NCBI GenBank assembly: GCA_024734495.1
Contig: JALMQS010000828.1
Coordinates: forward strand, 1-64,000
Direction: 5' to 3'
DNA length: 64,000 nucleotides
Origin: Forficula auricularia
Lineage: Eukaryota; Arthropoda; Insecta; Dermaptera; Forficulidae
Shown here one piece after another: positions 34,500-46,842 of the stretch (the stretch's first letter is position 1; every line of letters starts with the position of its first letter). The position numbers and the translations under genes were made by a program. A model generated the notes under the pieces. It saw only the letters and a list, made by a program, of their open reading frames with translations, made no database searches and had not been told where the DNA came from.

Positions 34500-35640
34500 A
34501 ATTAAGATCTGGACGAGTGAAATTTAAAATATTTTTTATTTAAAAAACTGTTCATTTTAGGTATATGGAATATTTAATAAACTACTATTTTATTTTTATG
34601 TAGAATTCAAAAATACTAAAATTATACATAAGTACCTACATAATAAATCATTAAGATCTAGACGAGTGAAATTTAAAATATTTTTGAAAATTGATAATTA
34701 AACTATTATTTGTAGAATTAATTTGATCAATCAGAACTCTTAATTAGACATTAAAGAATCTTACTTAATCATAAAAATTCAAATGTTATATCTAGAATGA
34801 CTATAATAATCGTTTATTTATGAAAATCAAAAAGTTGTTAATACTCAATTTTTTCAAATGGAACATGGCATAAAATTTAGTATTTTTGAATTCTATATAA
34901 AAATCCAATAGGAGTTTATTAAATATTCCCTACTAAAATGAATAGTTTTTAAATAAAAAATATTTTAAATTTCACTCGTCCAGATCTTAATTATTTATAC
35001 ATAATAAATAAGATCCGTACGAGTGAAATTTAAAATATTTTTTATTTAAAAAACTGTTCATTTTAGGTATAGTAGGGAATATTTAATAAACTCCTATTGG
35101 ATTTTTATATAGAATTCAAAAATACTAAAATTTATACCATGTTCCATTTGAAAAAATTTAGTATTAACAACTTATTGATGTTCAGAAATAAACGATTATT
35201 ATGTTCATCCTGAATATAAAATTTAAATTTTTATGATTAAGTAAGATTCTTTAATCTCTAATTAAGAGTTCTGATTGATCAAATTAATTCTACAAATAAT
35301 AGTTTAAGTAATTGTTATTAATTTTTAAAGTTGAAAGCTAAATTGGTAGATTTTACAAACTATCTAAAATAACTGAGAAATAAATTTTAGACACAAGTGC
35401 ATTATACAAAATCATCTTAGTTTTTAACAATTAATCTAACTATTCAAAAATATTTGTGGGGTTCTATAGAAAATAAGAAAGTTGATAGCGATTGCGGCAA
35501 AACAGAAAGTGTCCAAAAGTTGTTAATAATTTATTTAAAATAGCAGATTCCAATACAAATATGTCAAAGTTCAAAATTTTCTCTCAACTCCTTTCATGAA
35601 AACTTTTAATGAACGAGTTCTGTAGAACACCCTGTATAGA
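34500..35640. repeat. Composite of GAGTGAAATTTAAAATA palindromes
   Basis: AAGATCTGGACGAGTGAAAT at 34503 returns inverted at 34965-34990. A second, partly inverted copy follows to 35640 and ends TCTGTAGAACACCCTGTATA. The 35010-35640 part is the reverse of 51900-52550. Confidence 0.65.
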
Positions 35641-36438
35641 CATATATATATATTAAAATAAAATAAATGAGGTTAATCAGAATTGAAATTGATAAATAAA
35701 GCTTACCTTTTGATGGACTCGAGCATAAAATCCAGAAATTCTTAATGTTGTTGAGGCAACTTTCATATTTTCCTTGCCCCGATGATTTTTCATAAAGATA
35801 AAAGCCGACCAATTTCTAAATATGATTCATCATCAAGTAATTCTGAATTAAATAATTATTTATTTCTCTTAGCTTTCAGAGAATATATATATATTTCAGT
35901 GAATATATATATATGGTATTGCCTTGGTTAGAAAAATAAAGAATTAACAATTTAAAATATTAATATAATAAAGACAGGATATTTATACAGTAAAATAGGC
36001 AAAATATCTACTATAATATGCAAAAAAAATTAATAATTTGATTGTAATGCAATATAATTGTCAAAAACTAGGAAAGATAAAATTATTTACTTGAAATAAT
36101 ATTCCTTGATCCTCAATCATATATTATTTTGGATATAAATTAACACTTGATAGGTCTAATGAGTTCACACACCACTAATACACTTAACAGAATAATTAAT
36201 TAGTAACTATAAAGAAATAAATTATAATAAATAGAATCTAATGTCACTGCAATAAAAGATGCCTCATGGTTAAGTTGAGTTCGAGAGCGCGAGTCAACCC
36301 GAATGATTCCGAACGGCTTCGAATAGTTCCGAATAAAAAATGCAATAATTTCAAATTTCAAAATAAATTAAATTTGTTTATTTTTTTCTAAAATTCCTGT
36401 CCCGTTACACAAAATCTACTCTTATTAAAAGAGCGAAA

Positions 36439-36440
<2 letters not shown>
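35641..36440. other. No gene recognised
   Basis: AT-rich, with short (TA)n runs near 35885 and 35905. No supported ORF. Confidence 0.45.

Positions 36441-36496
<56 letters not shown>
36441..36496. repeat. (TA)n microsatellite
   Basis: About 27 uninterrupted TA units directly left of a mariner-like MITE that targets TA. Confidence 0.95.
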
Positions 36497-36498
<2 letters not shown>

Positions 36499-36502
<4 letters not shown>

Positions 36503-36990
36503 CCGGCAAAAAAAACGCAACACCTAATTTTTTTTTATTTTGTATATTTTAATTTTATAATATTTATCTTTGAACAAATAAAATTCATTAATATAATTTC
36601 TAAGACAATTTTAAATATAAAAATTTTAATTTCAGTTTAAAAATATATCTTAAAGTTTATTTTTTCAAAAAAGTTCTAATATAAGTGTACATTGTCACAC
36701 TTATTTATCACAAATAATCACCAAGCGGATCATCTTTTAATGATTTTTCTCAACTGATCACAAAATTTAATTTTCCTCAAAGATTGTATTGATTAATCTA
36801 AATTAAGAAAATTTGATATTTTGAAACAATGTTAATGATTTGTAATTATATTATTAATAATATAGATTAAAAGTGTTTAAAGTTATTTAAAATGACTTTA
36901 AAAATGATATAAATGTTTTAACTTTGTTAAAAAATTGATTTTATAAAAGTTAAACATTAAAAATTAGGTGTTGCGTTTTTTTGCCTCTCA
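36499..36990. mobile_element. Mariner-like MITE, copy 1
   Basis: Ends CTGACCGGCAAAAAAAACGC and GCGTTTTTTTGCCTCTCAG with an AT-rich centre. The nearly intact sister copy at 40276-40772 shows the family ends and TA target. The right end here is mutated. Confidence 0.65.
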
Positions 36991-37305
36991 GATATATGTT
37001 ACGGGTAATTTGCAAATTTGGATAGTTTATAAACTAACCAAACCATTGTCTATTTTGATAGAAAACGCAATTTCCACTAAAATAGCAGATAGTTTGCTAA
37101 CTAACCAAAAGTCTTGGCTAATTTACTTGAAATTATTGAGAAAACCAAAATAGCGGGTTAGTTTATAAAATATCCAATGCAACATGCGTAATATGAAAAT
37201 AATAATTTCTAATAAAACAAAATAGCCAAACCTTTGGCTAGTTTATAAACTAACTAGGCTTGTTCATGGCATTTCTTATTTGATGTATTAGAGATGAATA
37301 AATGC

Positions 37306-38140
37306 AAACTCAAGATTTAGATCCCAACACAGCCCTATAATTATGTAAAATAATTCACAAGAAAGGCGTCCAAGTGGACTTAAAGAATTGCTAAATTATT
37401 TTATTTAAATAAGTCTTTCTCAATTTTTATAAAAGGGCTGGCAACTGCCCTTTTTAATTTTAAAAAGATTTAATTCTTGACGTACTCTTGGAAGGAAATT
37501 TGGAAAGAGAATTAAAGAATTAAATAGATAGAATAAAATAGTGAATAATAAGTTTCTTTTTCAATCTCATATAATTACATATATTTTACATTATTACTAT
37601 TAATTTAAGATTTTTGCTGGTATCATCTTCAAGGTCTAAGTTTCTTACTAGCGATAAGAAATAAATGATAATTTAAGTTGTATTTAAGTTGTATTTAATT
37701 AGTATAAGTAAAATAAAAAAAGAACAGATTTTTATTTTTATTCATTGAATAAATTTAAATTAATATTAAAAAAATTTCAAACTTTAAATAACCAAATTGA
37801 GATAGATGACTCCAACAAATGGATAGTTAAATAAAAAATTATATCAAAATTATTTTAGGCCTATTACGCACTGTCAACCGGTGCCGGTCGCGTCGTGCGT
37901 AAACACTCATTTAAACTATCGAAAGTCACAGTCGCCAGCGACCAAGTGGCCGTCGAACAAGTCGCCAGCGACTAGTCGACACTGCGTAATAGGCCTTACT
38001 CACATTTTTTTTACATTTTATTAACAATTAGAAAATGATCTTACAATCATAAATGAGGAAATATACTTTGAAAAATATTTAAGAAATAGGTATTTGTTTA
38101 AATATTGGAATTTTTAGTTTGATGAATAATTTAATATCTT
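37306..38140. repeat. Long direct repeat, left copy (3' flank of rep-like gene A)
   Basis: About 835 bp nearly identical to 49271-50120, starting AACTCAAGATTTAG and ending near CTTAATGAACATAT. From about 37480 I see essentially no differences for more than 600 bp; identity then falls quickly on entering the gene. It includes a 138-bp Harbinger-like MITE. The copies lie 11.97 kb apart in direct orientation. Confidence 0.85.
37858..37995. mobile_element. 138-bp Harbinger-like MITE
   Basis: Ends GGCCTATTACGCACTGTC and GACACTGCGTAATAGGCC, flanked by TTA at 37855-37857 and 37996-37998. GC-rich interior with CAGTCGCCAGCGAC repeats. A TTA duplication and GGCC ends fit PIF/Harbinger. It was duplicated with the direct repeat (49826-49963). 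Confidence 0.75.
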
Positions 38141-38217
38141 AATGAACATATGCAAATTTGAAAATACAATTTCCCGAAATTACATGTTTTGTTATCTATT
38201 TTAATTTTAGAATATAC

Positions 38218-38940
38218 TTATTTGAATGGAAATTTACCCAATAGCAATAATGAGTGAACATAAAATGGAATGGATGGATCAATAACTGAAGCATCTAAAG
38301 TGCTATATAGAAATACTTGTAATATGAAATCGAAGGTGTAACCATTTATAACGTGATAATCCCTCTCAAAAACCCACCTATCCCAACGTGCACGAAATGG
38401 ATATTTTTCTCTCTTCGCATGACAATTCCGCAATATTTTCATCTTGAATGAAAAAATCATGACTGGATTCATACTCTCCATATAGGGTATAAATAACTTG
38501 TTTAAAGGTAATCTCTCACAGCATGCTATGGGTTTAGAATAAGCAATTGGATATACATCATCCATTGCATTTATTAAGCTATCTTCAAGGTGAATTAATA
38601 AATCTTCTCTATAGCGTTTATAAGTTTGATTTCGCCTAGTCCTATAAAACTTAAAGTTTTCAGTCATTAAGTAAACCAGAAAATAAATACTCTCTGGATA
38701 AACCTCACTTTTAAATTTTTCAAGAAAATCTTTAGGCTTTTCTCTGGCATCCTTTAAAAATTCCAAACATCTATCGATTGTAGAAGGTACTGCACTAATA
38801 TAATAATCTCGTAAATTGTTTACATTTCTGGCGGTAAATGGCAATAAACTGCTTGTTATAATTTGAAAACAAGAATCCTCACTTAATGTAATTAATTTAT
38901 TAATGTTTCGTGTGCTGGGGGTGGCTTGTCCGTTCATCAT
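38218..38940 (-). CDS. Ichnovirus rep-like protein, gene A
   Basis: Single-exon ORF of 240 codons. Sequence features: an NLRDYYI block at residues 42-48, a MESMNP block in the middle, a basic stretch around residues 165-188, and W189-V-F followed by VINGYTFDFI at about 197-206. No signal peptide, membrane segment or classical catalytic motif is visible. The start is set by ATGATG directly after the conserved leader. The length, intronless coding part, clustering and motifs fit the ichnovirus repeat-element (rep) family, whose products are expressed in wasp and parasitised host but whose function is unresolved (established knowledge; assignment inferred). Closest paralogue is 50201-50923, clearly homologous but strongly diverged. 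It could instead be a wasp gene family related to rep. Confidence 0.65.
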   Translation of the reverse strand: MMNGQATPSTRNINKLITLSEDSCFQIITSSLLPFTARNVNNLRDYYISAVPSTIDRCLEFLKDAREKPKDFLEKFKSEVYPESIYFLVYLMTENFKFYRTRRNQTYKRYREDLLIHLEDSLINAMDDVYPIAYSKPIACCERLPLNKLFIPYMESMNPVMIFSFKMKILRNCHAKREKYPFRARWDRWVFERDYHVINGYTFDFILQVFLYSTLDASVIDPSIPFYVHSLLLLGKFPFK

Positions 38941-38975
38941 TAACTAAAAGAGACAAATTAAATATTAATAAACTC
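38941..38975 (-). promoter_or_regulatory. Conserved leader with splice-acceptor-like end
   Basis: On the minus strand ATTAATATTTAATT is followed by TGTCTCTTTTAG and TTAATG. The pyrimidine tract plus AG and an upstream TTAAT branch-like motif suggest the 3' end of a 5'-UTR intron, a few bases before the start codon. Nearly the same block precedes all five genes of the family. Confidence 0.55.
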
Positions 38976-39069
38976 CCGTGCTTGATAAACTGATTGCTAG
39001 CTTATGTAATCCCAAGAATTTGACCTAAATCACTTCCAAAAGAAATCATACAATAATATGATACATTCT

Positions 39070-39885
39070 TACTTTACCATACAGGGTATGGTCAAGTATT
39101 GTAATCGTGCATGAAAAAAGTGTTTTTTGTTGTTCTTTTTTACTTTATTTCAAAATATCTCAAAAATAGCTGAAACTATTTTGAGCAAAAAAATTGAGTG
39201 AAACCATGTTATTTCGCTCTACAAAAAGGCCCTAATAAGTGAACATCGAAAAAAATTATATTTTTCAAGATAATAATTGTTTTGACAAAATGTCTGTTTG
39301 TCTGGTTGTCTGTTAGTCTGTGCGTTACCAAATTTTTGTGGACGAGCTAGCTCAAAAACTAGTGGAAATATCAAAACCAAATTTTACACGTAGTTTTGGT
39401 CCATTGAGCTTAAGAACTGATTAGATTTTGGTGCATATCGACCCAAAATTAAGGGGGGGGGGGGGGTTAAAAATTAAAAATCTAGGCCATTTTAAGCTAA
39501 CTCAACCAAATTTTGTATACATAATCAGTGAGACACCAGAAGTCTAAAAATCCAAAAACTAACAGCCCGAAATGGGGGGGGGGGTCAAAAAATGAAAGTC
39601 TTGACCATTTACCAAACTCAACCAAATTTTGTATACATAATCAGTGGGACCCCAGTACCAGAAGTCTAAAATGCAAAAACTAACCTCCCAAAATTGGTAA
39701 GGGGGGGGGGGGGTTCAAAAAATGAAAATATAGGCTCTTGTACCAAACTCCACCAAATTTTGTATACATAATCAGTGGGCCCCCAGGGGCCTAAAAATGG
39801 AAAAACTACCCCCCTCCCTACATGATGAAAAGTCATTTTATTAAATATTAAATATAAGTGAGGGGCCAGGTTGTATGGTAAAGTC
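39070..39885. mobile_element. ACTTTACCATACA element
   Basis: Terminal repeats ACTTTACCATACAGGG and TTGTATGGTAAAGT. The interior has three ~110-bp units (39475-39810). It lies just upstream of gene A, and a counterpart lies upstream of gene A' at 51056-51713, so it was present before the segmental duplication. Confidence 0.75.
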
Positions 39886-40275
39886 AAGTGGATGGCCACA
39901 TCAGAACGTGTCAGTTTAATTTTCTCTAAAATTAATTAAATTCACAATTGAGTGAAGGAAAAGTTTAATCTATTTCAAATTAGGAACGCTTGTTGCTTAA
40001 TTTAAGATGCCAAAATTTTTAATTAGAAGACAATTTTTATATTCTTATGATTTTTACTATTTCTATATATACCTACACATATATTTAAAAAATATTTAAA
40101 AAACAGAACTTGACCTCTAAATACCCTTGAAAGCTTGTTCTAGGTCGCAAAACAATAGCGCAGTTTAGTTTCCCCTCTGCTATAAATAAACTTTTATTTG
40201 AAACTTTTTTTCATATAATGCATTGTTTTTGAGTTATAAGACTGTCTCAAGATAAAAAAACTCACCCGGTATATA

Positions 40276-40772
40276 CACTCACCGGCAAAAAAAACACAAC
40301 ACTTAATTTTTTTATTTTTAATATTTTAATTATATAATATTTATCTTTGAACATATAAAAATCGTTAATATAATTTCTAGGCTAACTTTAAATATACAAA
40401 TTTTAATTAAAGTTTAAAAATATTATTTTAAAGTTTATTTTTTCAAAAAGTTCTAATATAAATGTAAATTGTCCCACTTAATTATCACAAATAATCACCA
40501 AGCGGCTCATCTTTTAATGATTTTTCGCAACTGAAAATCACAAAATTTAATTTTCTGGAAAGATGTATTGTTTAATCTAATTTAACAAAATTTGATATTT
40601 GGAAACAATGTTAGCCATTTGTAATTAAATTATTAATAATATCGATTAAAAGTGTTTAAAGTTATATAAAATGACTTTAAAAATGATATAAATGTTTTAA
40701 CTTGATTTTATAAAAGTAAAACATTAAAAATATAAAAAAAAATTAGTTGTTGCGTTTTTTAGCCGGTGAGTG
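40276..40772. mobile_element. Mariner-like MITE, copy 2
   Basis: Inverted ends CACTCACCGGCAAAAAAAAC and TTTTTTAGCCGGTGAGTG flanked by TA at 40274-40275 and 40773-40774. A TA target and CAC..GTG ends fit Tc1/mariner. No ORF. It inserted into the TATATA end of another short element and is absent from the A'-B' copy. Confidence 0.8.
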
Positions 40773-40988
40773 TATATATATAAAGTAAAACGTGACCCTA
40801 TTAGTGTCGAAATAATATTTTTCTGACTGTCTATCCGTCTTACAGACCATTGCAGCTCGTAAAGTAAATAAGATACAAACTTGAAATTTACAAGTTACAT
40901 GTAGTTCTTAATCTGAAATCTGATATCGTATTAAAATTTTATTCGTATTATTTATTATTAGCTTAGAAAACAGGAAGTTGCTATTGAA

Positions 40989-41302
40989 GACATATGTATA
41001 GGAGCATAGCCATGTACGGGTGTGAAACCTGGACAATTAGAAAAGCGGAGAGAAAGAGATTAGAGGGCTTAGAGATATCTTGGAGGGGAGGTGGGAAAGA
41101 AAAGGGGAAGGGGAAGACCCAGATTAGAATATTTCAACCAAATAATTGGGGATATGGGATGCCAGACATTTAGAGAGGTCAAACAGCTGGCGGGGGACAG
41201 AGTCGAGTGGAGACGGATTGTTGCATCAAACCAGTCTTAGGACTGTATACTCAATGATGATGATGATTTATTATGGCAGTCAAAAAAAAAAAAAAAAAAA
41301 AT
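40989..41302 (+). pseudogene. LINE 3' end with poly-A
   Basis: Coding remnants of a non-LTR retrotransposon C-terminus: YGCETWTIRKAERKRLEGLE at 41016-41075, then internally deleted, then VEWRRIVASN near 41210. It ends in a GATGATGATGATT stretch and about 20 A. The 64-codon ORF at 41146 is out of frame. Confidence 0.75.
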
Positions 41303-41704
41303 ATCAGGTGGGAACAGAAATACCAGAAAAGATCTTTTAATATTATAAAATTAGGCTTAATTTTTAAGTTTTTCCAATTTAAAATGACACTGAAAGAGCC
41401 CAAGAATAGCTACCCTAGTATCATAATGTCTCAAACTATATAGTGCCTATATAGATTTCTAGAATCTATATAGTCCCTATATAATTACTATATAGTTTGA
41501 AACATTTTACTACTAGGGTATTTTTAGGTTGAGTAGCGTCAATTCCCCCCCCCCCGTAAAATTTATATGTTTTTCACAGAGGACTGATAGATATAAAACT
41601 GATGATTGAATTAAATGCAATCAGGGATAAATAAAAAAATAGTTCCCAATAACTGAAATATATTGCAAAGTTTTCTTCCTATATATATTTAAAGAAGATA
41701 ATTT

Positions 41705-42660
41705 TTATGAAAAAAATAAAACCGACTTCAAAAAAATTAAATGCAACAAATAAAATAATAATAGCTTAAAAATCAATTAAAATACACTAAAAGTTATAAA
41801 ATAATTATCTTATTTAGTAACAACTAAACGACGAAATATTAACATGAAATCACTATGTGAAGTCGGTTCTAAACAAACTATATAAGCGAGCGTACCCGCC
41901 AAACATACTAAGTAATTTCCGTCGAGTGCGATTCATAAAATGTATATTTTTGGCACCGACTTCACAAAGTGATTTCATGTTAATATTAGGTCGTTTAGTT
42001 GTTACTAAATAAGATAATTATTTTATAACTTTTAGTTTGTTTTATTTGATTTTTATTTTATTATTATTTTATTTATTGCATTTAATTTTTTTGAAGTCGG
42101 TTTTATTTTTTTCTATAAAAATTATTTTTATTTTTCTCTTTTTAGTGATGTTATAAATAGTGACTTAATATAATACCTTGCATGCATCTCGTAAGAGAAA
42201 GCGTCGGGCGAATGAATCAGAAAATGATAATAAAATTCAATTCATATATATAGAAATTCTATCGAAACGTTTGCGGGTTTTAAATGAATGTTTTAAGATT
42301 TTATTTATTATAATTTCGATTATTTACTCATAAGAATTGGAGATTTACGTTATTTCGTCATTGATCATATCTTCAGAACTTGATCAAATTAATATGGTAC
42401 CACCCCTAAGTTAACCTCTTTCCAATAAAAAAAGAATCATTAAAAATCGGTTCATAAACAGAGAAGTTATGCCTGAACAAACATATCAAAAAAGGTCCAA
42501 TACCAATGAAAAAAAAGGAGACCAATCGGAAACTATACTGAACCCAATGCAAAAAAATCATCAAAATCGGTTCACAATTGGCGATGATATCAGGTAACAT
42601 AGACACAAAAAAAAATCAAATTGAATTGAGAACCTCCTCCTTTTTTGTAGTCGGTTAAAA
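41705..42660. mobile_element. GACTTC foldback element, inverted order
   Basis: Palindrome of about 190-bp arms at 41723-42105 (ACTAAACGACGAAATATTAA core), followed by the CATATCTCCGCC-type segment on the minus strand up to CCTCCTTTTTTGTAGTCGG. Orientation is opposite to 33556-34300. Absent from the A'-B' copy. Confidence 0.7.
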
Positions 42661-42831
42661 ATGAAGTGGTGGCACCAGATTTTGTTTTTCGGTTGGGCCA
42701 CACCAGGCAGATAAATTTGGAGGGTGTGTTCTGTAGTGGACATCAAAAATGTGCATTATTATCGCACAAATTTCTGTATAATTAAGTAAAACACTGATAT
42801 TATTTCAAATTTTATTTTAGATATATCTAAA

Positions 42832-43140
42832 ACTGAATCAGTGGATATCCACTGAATAACAGTGACTATTCACTTATCCAAACAGTCACAATCATACCAC
42901 TGCTAATCAGTAAATAGTCACTGAATGTATTAGTGGATTTTTAAAATTCACTGATTCATCAGTGGCTAAGCCGTCAGACAACCTCTGTTTGAATCAGTGA
43001 AAATTAAAAACCACTGTTGAATCTGTTGAAATTAATACAAATGATTGATTTTTCAGTGACGTATATGATCGCTGGAGTAATCAGCTGAAATTCCACTAAT
43101 TCATTTTAAGATAGTAGAAACAAATGATTATAGAGCAGTG
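42832..43140. repeat. Cluster of CAGTG/CACTG half-sites
   Basis: Eleven CAGTG or CACTG pentamers within about 310 bp, often as AATCAGTG or CCACTGA and on both strands. With the local base composition well under one would be expected. No longer repeat unit explains them. Confidence 0.6.
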
Positions 43141-43255
43141 AATATTAAAAAAGAACTATTTTTCTATTATGTTTGGTAGCAAAAGAGAAGAACAACTACA
43201 TCCAAGTTCAATGTTTTAACGATATTTTTTTCCACATATAGAAAAATTGTTTTTT

Positions 43256-43800
43256 TTAATGGTTCAGGTATAACACAGGTCGACAATAAAAATCCCTCGG
43301 GCTCAAAAATAGCTGATTCTTATGTATTTCGACCTGCTGAATAAAAAACCACCATAAAAATTACCGATTAGCTCTTGTTTTGGAGATATTATCGGTCAAA
43401 ACGGCGAAAAAGGCCATTTCGACCTATTTTTGAGTCCCATTAGATATTAAACACCAATATTTGAAATCATAATATTTTGTTGACTTAATACAAAAGAGTT
43501 TCTCTTGATTGTCAAATTACGCCTTGTTTTTAGTTCAATTAGAACTCGAGTTATAACTAAAAAACTAAAACTACGTTATTATAAAGGATAATAAACATAG
43601 ATAAAAACATATGGTCTTAGTTTTTAGTTATAACTCGAGTTCTAATTGAGTTACAAATAAGTGGTAATTTGAATATCAAAGAGGAAGGAAGCTGTTTTCT
43701 ATTACATTAACAGAATATTTTAATTTCAAATATTGCTGTTTAATATCTAGTGGGAATCGAAAATAGGTCAAAATGGCCTTTTTCGTCGTTTATTATTATT
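43256..43800. repeat. Foldback element (GGTCGACAA family)
   Basis: Starts ACACAGGTCGACAATAAAAA. Arms at about 43300-43590 and 43610-43790 (AGTTATAACTCGAGTTCTAA pair). The left arm matches 30775-31080, and the ACACAGGTCGACAA end recurs at 63946. No ORF. Confidence 0.65.
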
Positions 43801-44154
43801 ATAATAACTACAAAAGCAAACTTTATACCGAATATAGGTACTTTTCCTTTATTTTGGTGCACAATGAATAGAAAAATCATGAAATAAACTTTAGGACAAG
43901 GAAAAACATTTTTTGTAGAGTTGTATAATGTATGATTATTATTATCATTTTTAAAAGATCAATAAAATTGAAAGGGATGTTTTTTTTTTAATTTCATCAA
44001 TTGGGTTTTAAAATATTTTTTTTTTTTGTTCAAATGCTCAATTAAACAGACGAGAACAATTTGGGTAGGGTGCTCGCCCAACCGCGCCCACCCTTGACCC
44101 CGCTACTGAAAAAATCCCAAATAGCGGTGAATGTTCCAAAAATTGATCACTAGT

Positions 44155-44950
44155 TTTTAACCGACTTCAAAAAAGGAGGAGGTTCTCTATTCGACTGATT
44201 TTTTTTTTTGTGCCTATGTTACCTCATATCTCCGCCAATTGTGAACCGATTTAGAAAACTTTTTTTGCATTGGGTCCAGATCTACCTTCCGATTGGTCCA
44301 ATTTTTTTTCACACGTATTAGACCTTTTTTGTTAGGTTTGTTCAGGACTAACTTCTTTGTTTATATGAACCGATTTCGATTATTCTTTTTTTATTGGAAA
44401 GGGGGTATCTTAGGGATGGTGCCATATTAATTTGGTCAAGTTCTGATGATATGATCACTATTAATAACATCACTAAAAATAGAAAAATAAAAATAATTTT
44501 AAGAAAAAAATAAAACCGACTTCAAAAAAATTAAATGCAACAAATAAAATACACTAAAAGGTATAAAATAATTATTATCTTATTTAGTTACAACTAAACT
44601 ACGAAATATTAAGATGAAATTACTTTTTGAAGTCGGTGCCAAACATATACCTTTTTGAATCGCACTCGACGGATCTTACTTAGTACGTTTGGTGGGTACG
44701 CTCGCTTATAGGTATAGTTTGTTTGGCACCGACTTCAAAAAGTAATTTCATCTTAATATTTCGTAGTTTAGTTGTAACTAAATAAGATAATAGTTATTTT
44801 ATACCTTTTAGTGTATTTTATTTGTTGCATTTAATTTTTTGAAGTCGGTTTTATTTTTTTCTTAAAAATTATTTTTTGAAGTCGGATTTATTTTTTTCTT
44901 AAAAATTATTTTTTTGAAGTCGGTTTTATTTTTTTCTTAAAAATTATCTA
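44155..44950. mobile_element. GACTTC foldback element
   Basis: Same order as 33556-34300: TTAACCGACTTCAAAAAAGG, CATATCTCCGCCAATTGTG, then a palindrome around CGTTTGGTGGGTACGCTCGC. Two extra partial TTTTTGAAGTCGG end copies follow at 44873-44945. Absent from the A'-B' copy, so inserted after or lost since the duplication. Confidence 0.75.
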
Positions 44951-45072
44951 GTAACAAGCTGGGAGATTTTTCTAAATCTAGATTTGAGTTCGTAATTTTT
45001 ACTTTTTTTTTTATGCAATCGATTGCAGCCCCTATGGATCTCGAAAGACTCTTACAGACGAAAAGGAAATAC

Positions 45073-45227
45073 CGAGGGTGAACCGCATCCTAAAATTGTG
45101 TACACCTACTTCCACTCCGAATTTCATTTCCAAGTAGAAGACAATAGATTATCTAATGAATTCCAAAGTAATTCCAAATAATTCTAAAGACGGTGTACAC
45201 CTAATTCCAATCGCGGTTCAGCCCTCG
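45073..45227. mobile_element. Minisatellite-type MITE, non-expanded copy
   Basis: Ends CGAGGGTGAACCGC and GCGGTTCAGCCCTCG, with TGTACACCTA on both sides of a non-repetitive centre. The counterpart in the B' copy is at 52623-52750, so this insertion predates the duplication. Confidence 0.75.
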
Positions 45228-45971
45228 GGAATAAATGATCAAGAAAAAGGGTTGGAGACGTAGGTGTCTGTGCACCCGTGTCTCTAATTAACTTAAAATA
45301 ATCATAGGTAGGAAAATTTTGTTCAAATTTTTTTTGCTCTCTGTCGTTAATGGGTTAAGAGAAGAGAAAAAAACGAATTATATTTTATTCTAATTAAATT
45401 ATTTATTTAAACAGGCAAGATTTTTGTTATACAATTCATTTTTTGTTAGAATATTTTAATTTTTGAAAGGTTTAATTATGTTTTTATACTAAATTGGTAA
45501 AGATAATTTTGAAATACTTTAATAAATAACTTAAAATATATATTCAAAAAGAACAGACTACATATTTAGATCCTATTTGTTGAGATTATCTTCAAACATC
45601 AAGTTTCTTATAGATTTTATCAAATAATTTCTAATTTTTAAGTTATATTTAATTAATATAAATAATCTAAAAAGTAATAGTTGTTATTTTGATTCAGTAT
45701 ACAAATTTAAATTAAAAATCAACCTTAAATAAGCAATACTTAAAGATTTTTCCAAAAATGGAATCGAAACATATTTTTCTTAACAATTATAGTATTCTTA
45801 AAAATATTAGAAATGATAGTTAATAAATGAGAAAAGGAATTTTGAAAAATATTTTACAAATTATTTATTTTAAAAAATTGCCAACTTTAGTTTGATGAAT
45901 AATTGAATATCTTAATGAATATAATTATGTTTGCTATTTTAATTTTAGAATATAATTCATCGATTTCCTTG

Positions 45972-46715
45972 TCAAACTTGTTTTGGGAACACATCATCAT
46001 AACTAAGAAACAGACCATCAAGATTGTTTCCTGCATATTCTACATAGCTATTTATAAAAAGTTCAACGATGTAATCAAATGTATAAATGCTTATAACATC
46101 AGGATCATCTTCTTCAAAAACCCATTGATCGACGAAGAAATGGTTTACATTTTCCAATCTTTTATCCCTAACCGTCCGGAGAAGTCTCAACTTGAATTCA
46201 GGCCACAAGTTTTCATCCATATTATTCATAAATGGGCAAAGAAACGTCGATATATGATGTCTACCTTCTCTATTAACTTGATAAGCCAGTAACATTAAAT
46301 TCTGCATTCCATTTATAAAGAAATCATGAAGTTTGTCTTCTAAAACTTCTATCCATTCTTCATAAGGACGATCCCTCAAAATCACAAGAAATTCACCAAT
46401 TTCACAAATTAAAAAATCACTAAAATAATTAAACTCCGGATCTTCCACGTTAGTATGATAAATATGAGCGTTTTCTCTGGCCCATTGTAAACGTTCCCTA
46501 AGCCTTTGGTAGGCTTTATCAATATGTAAGGCAAAATAATATTCCCGATATTTGTAAAAATTATCGGCATCATATTTCGTTATACAATAATCGCACAAAA
46601 TTTGGATAACATGAGCCTCAGTTAATAGAGTTAACGTCTCAGGTTGTCTTGGGAGCATGTGATCGTAGTCCTCCTCAGAACCGTCAGAAGGAGGGTTATC
46701 AATGACGTCCTCCAT
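45972..46715 (-). CDS. Ichnovirus rep-like protein, gene B
   Basis: Single-exon ORF of 247 codons. The first 25 residues are acidic and Pro/Ser-rich (MEDVIDNPPSDGSEEDYD), unlike gene A. Family landmarks: YREYYFALHIDKAY near residues 56-69, a PYEEWIEVLEDKLHDFF stretch in the middle, a basic segment before W198-V-F, then a DDPDVISIYTFDYI motif. No signal peptide or membrane segment. The ATG follows the shared leader by five bases. Closest paralogue is the frameshifted copy at 53485-54218, with most residues shared. Rep-like assignment is inferred; the function of rep proteins is not established. Confidence 0.65.
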   Translation of the reverse strand: MEDVIDNPPSDGSEEDYDHMLPRQPETLTLLTEAHVIQILCDYCITKYDADNFYKYREYYFALHIDKAYQRLRERLQWARENAHIYHTNVEDPEFNYFSDFLICEIGEFLVILRDRPYEEWIEVLEDKLHDFFINGMQNLMLLAYQVNREGRHHISTFLCPFMNNMDENLWPEFKLRLLRTVRDKRLENVNHFFVDQWVFEEDDPDVISIYTFDYIVELFINSYVEYAGNNLDGLFLSYDDVFPKQV

Positions 46716-46752
46716 TCTTAACTAAAAGAGACAAATTAAATATTAATAAACT
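46716..46752 (-). promoter_or_regulatory. Conserved leader with splice-acceptor-like end
   Basis: TGTCTCTTTTAG followed by TTAAG and the ATG of gene B on the minus strand; the block matches those before the other four family members. Confidence 0.55.
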
Positions 46753-46842
46753 CTTAGGACCAATAAATTGATTGCTGGCTTATTCCGACTTTCATTTAGC
46801 TCAATTTCACAATAAACTAACAATAAAAAATTAATATGGTAC

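Noticed and set aside
40989..41340. 64-codon ORF as a host gene
   Set aside because: The surrounding sequence is a LINE tail with poly-A, and the called ORF is out of frame with the LINE coding remnants.
45903..46292. 129-codon plus-strand ORF opposite gene B
   Set aside because: It lies antisense to the rep-like gene and is a shadow frame.
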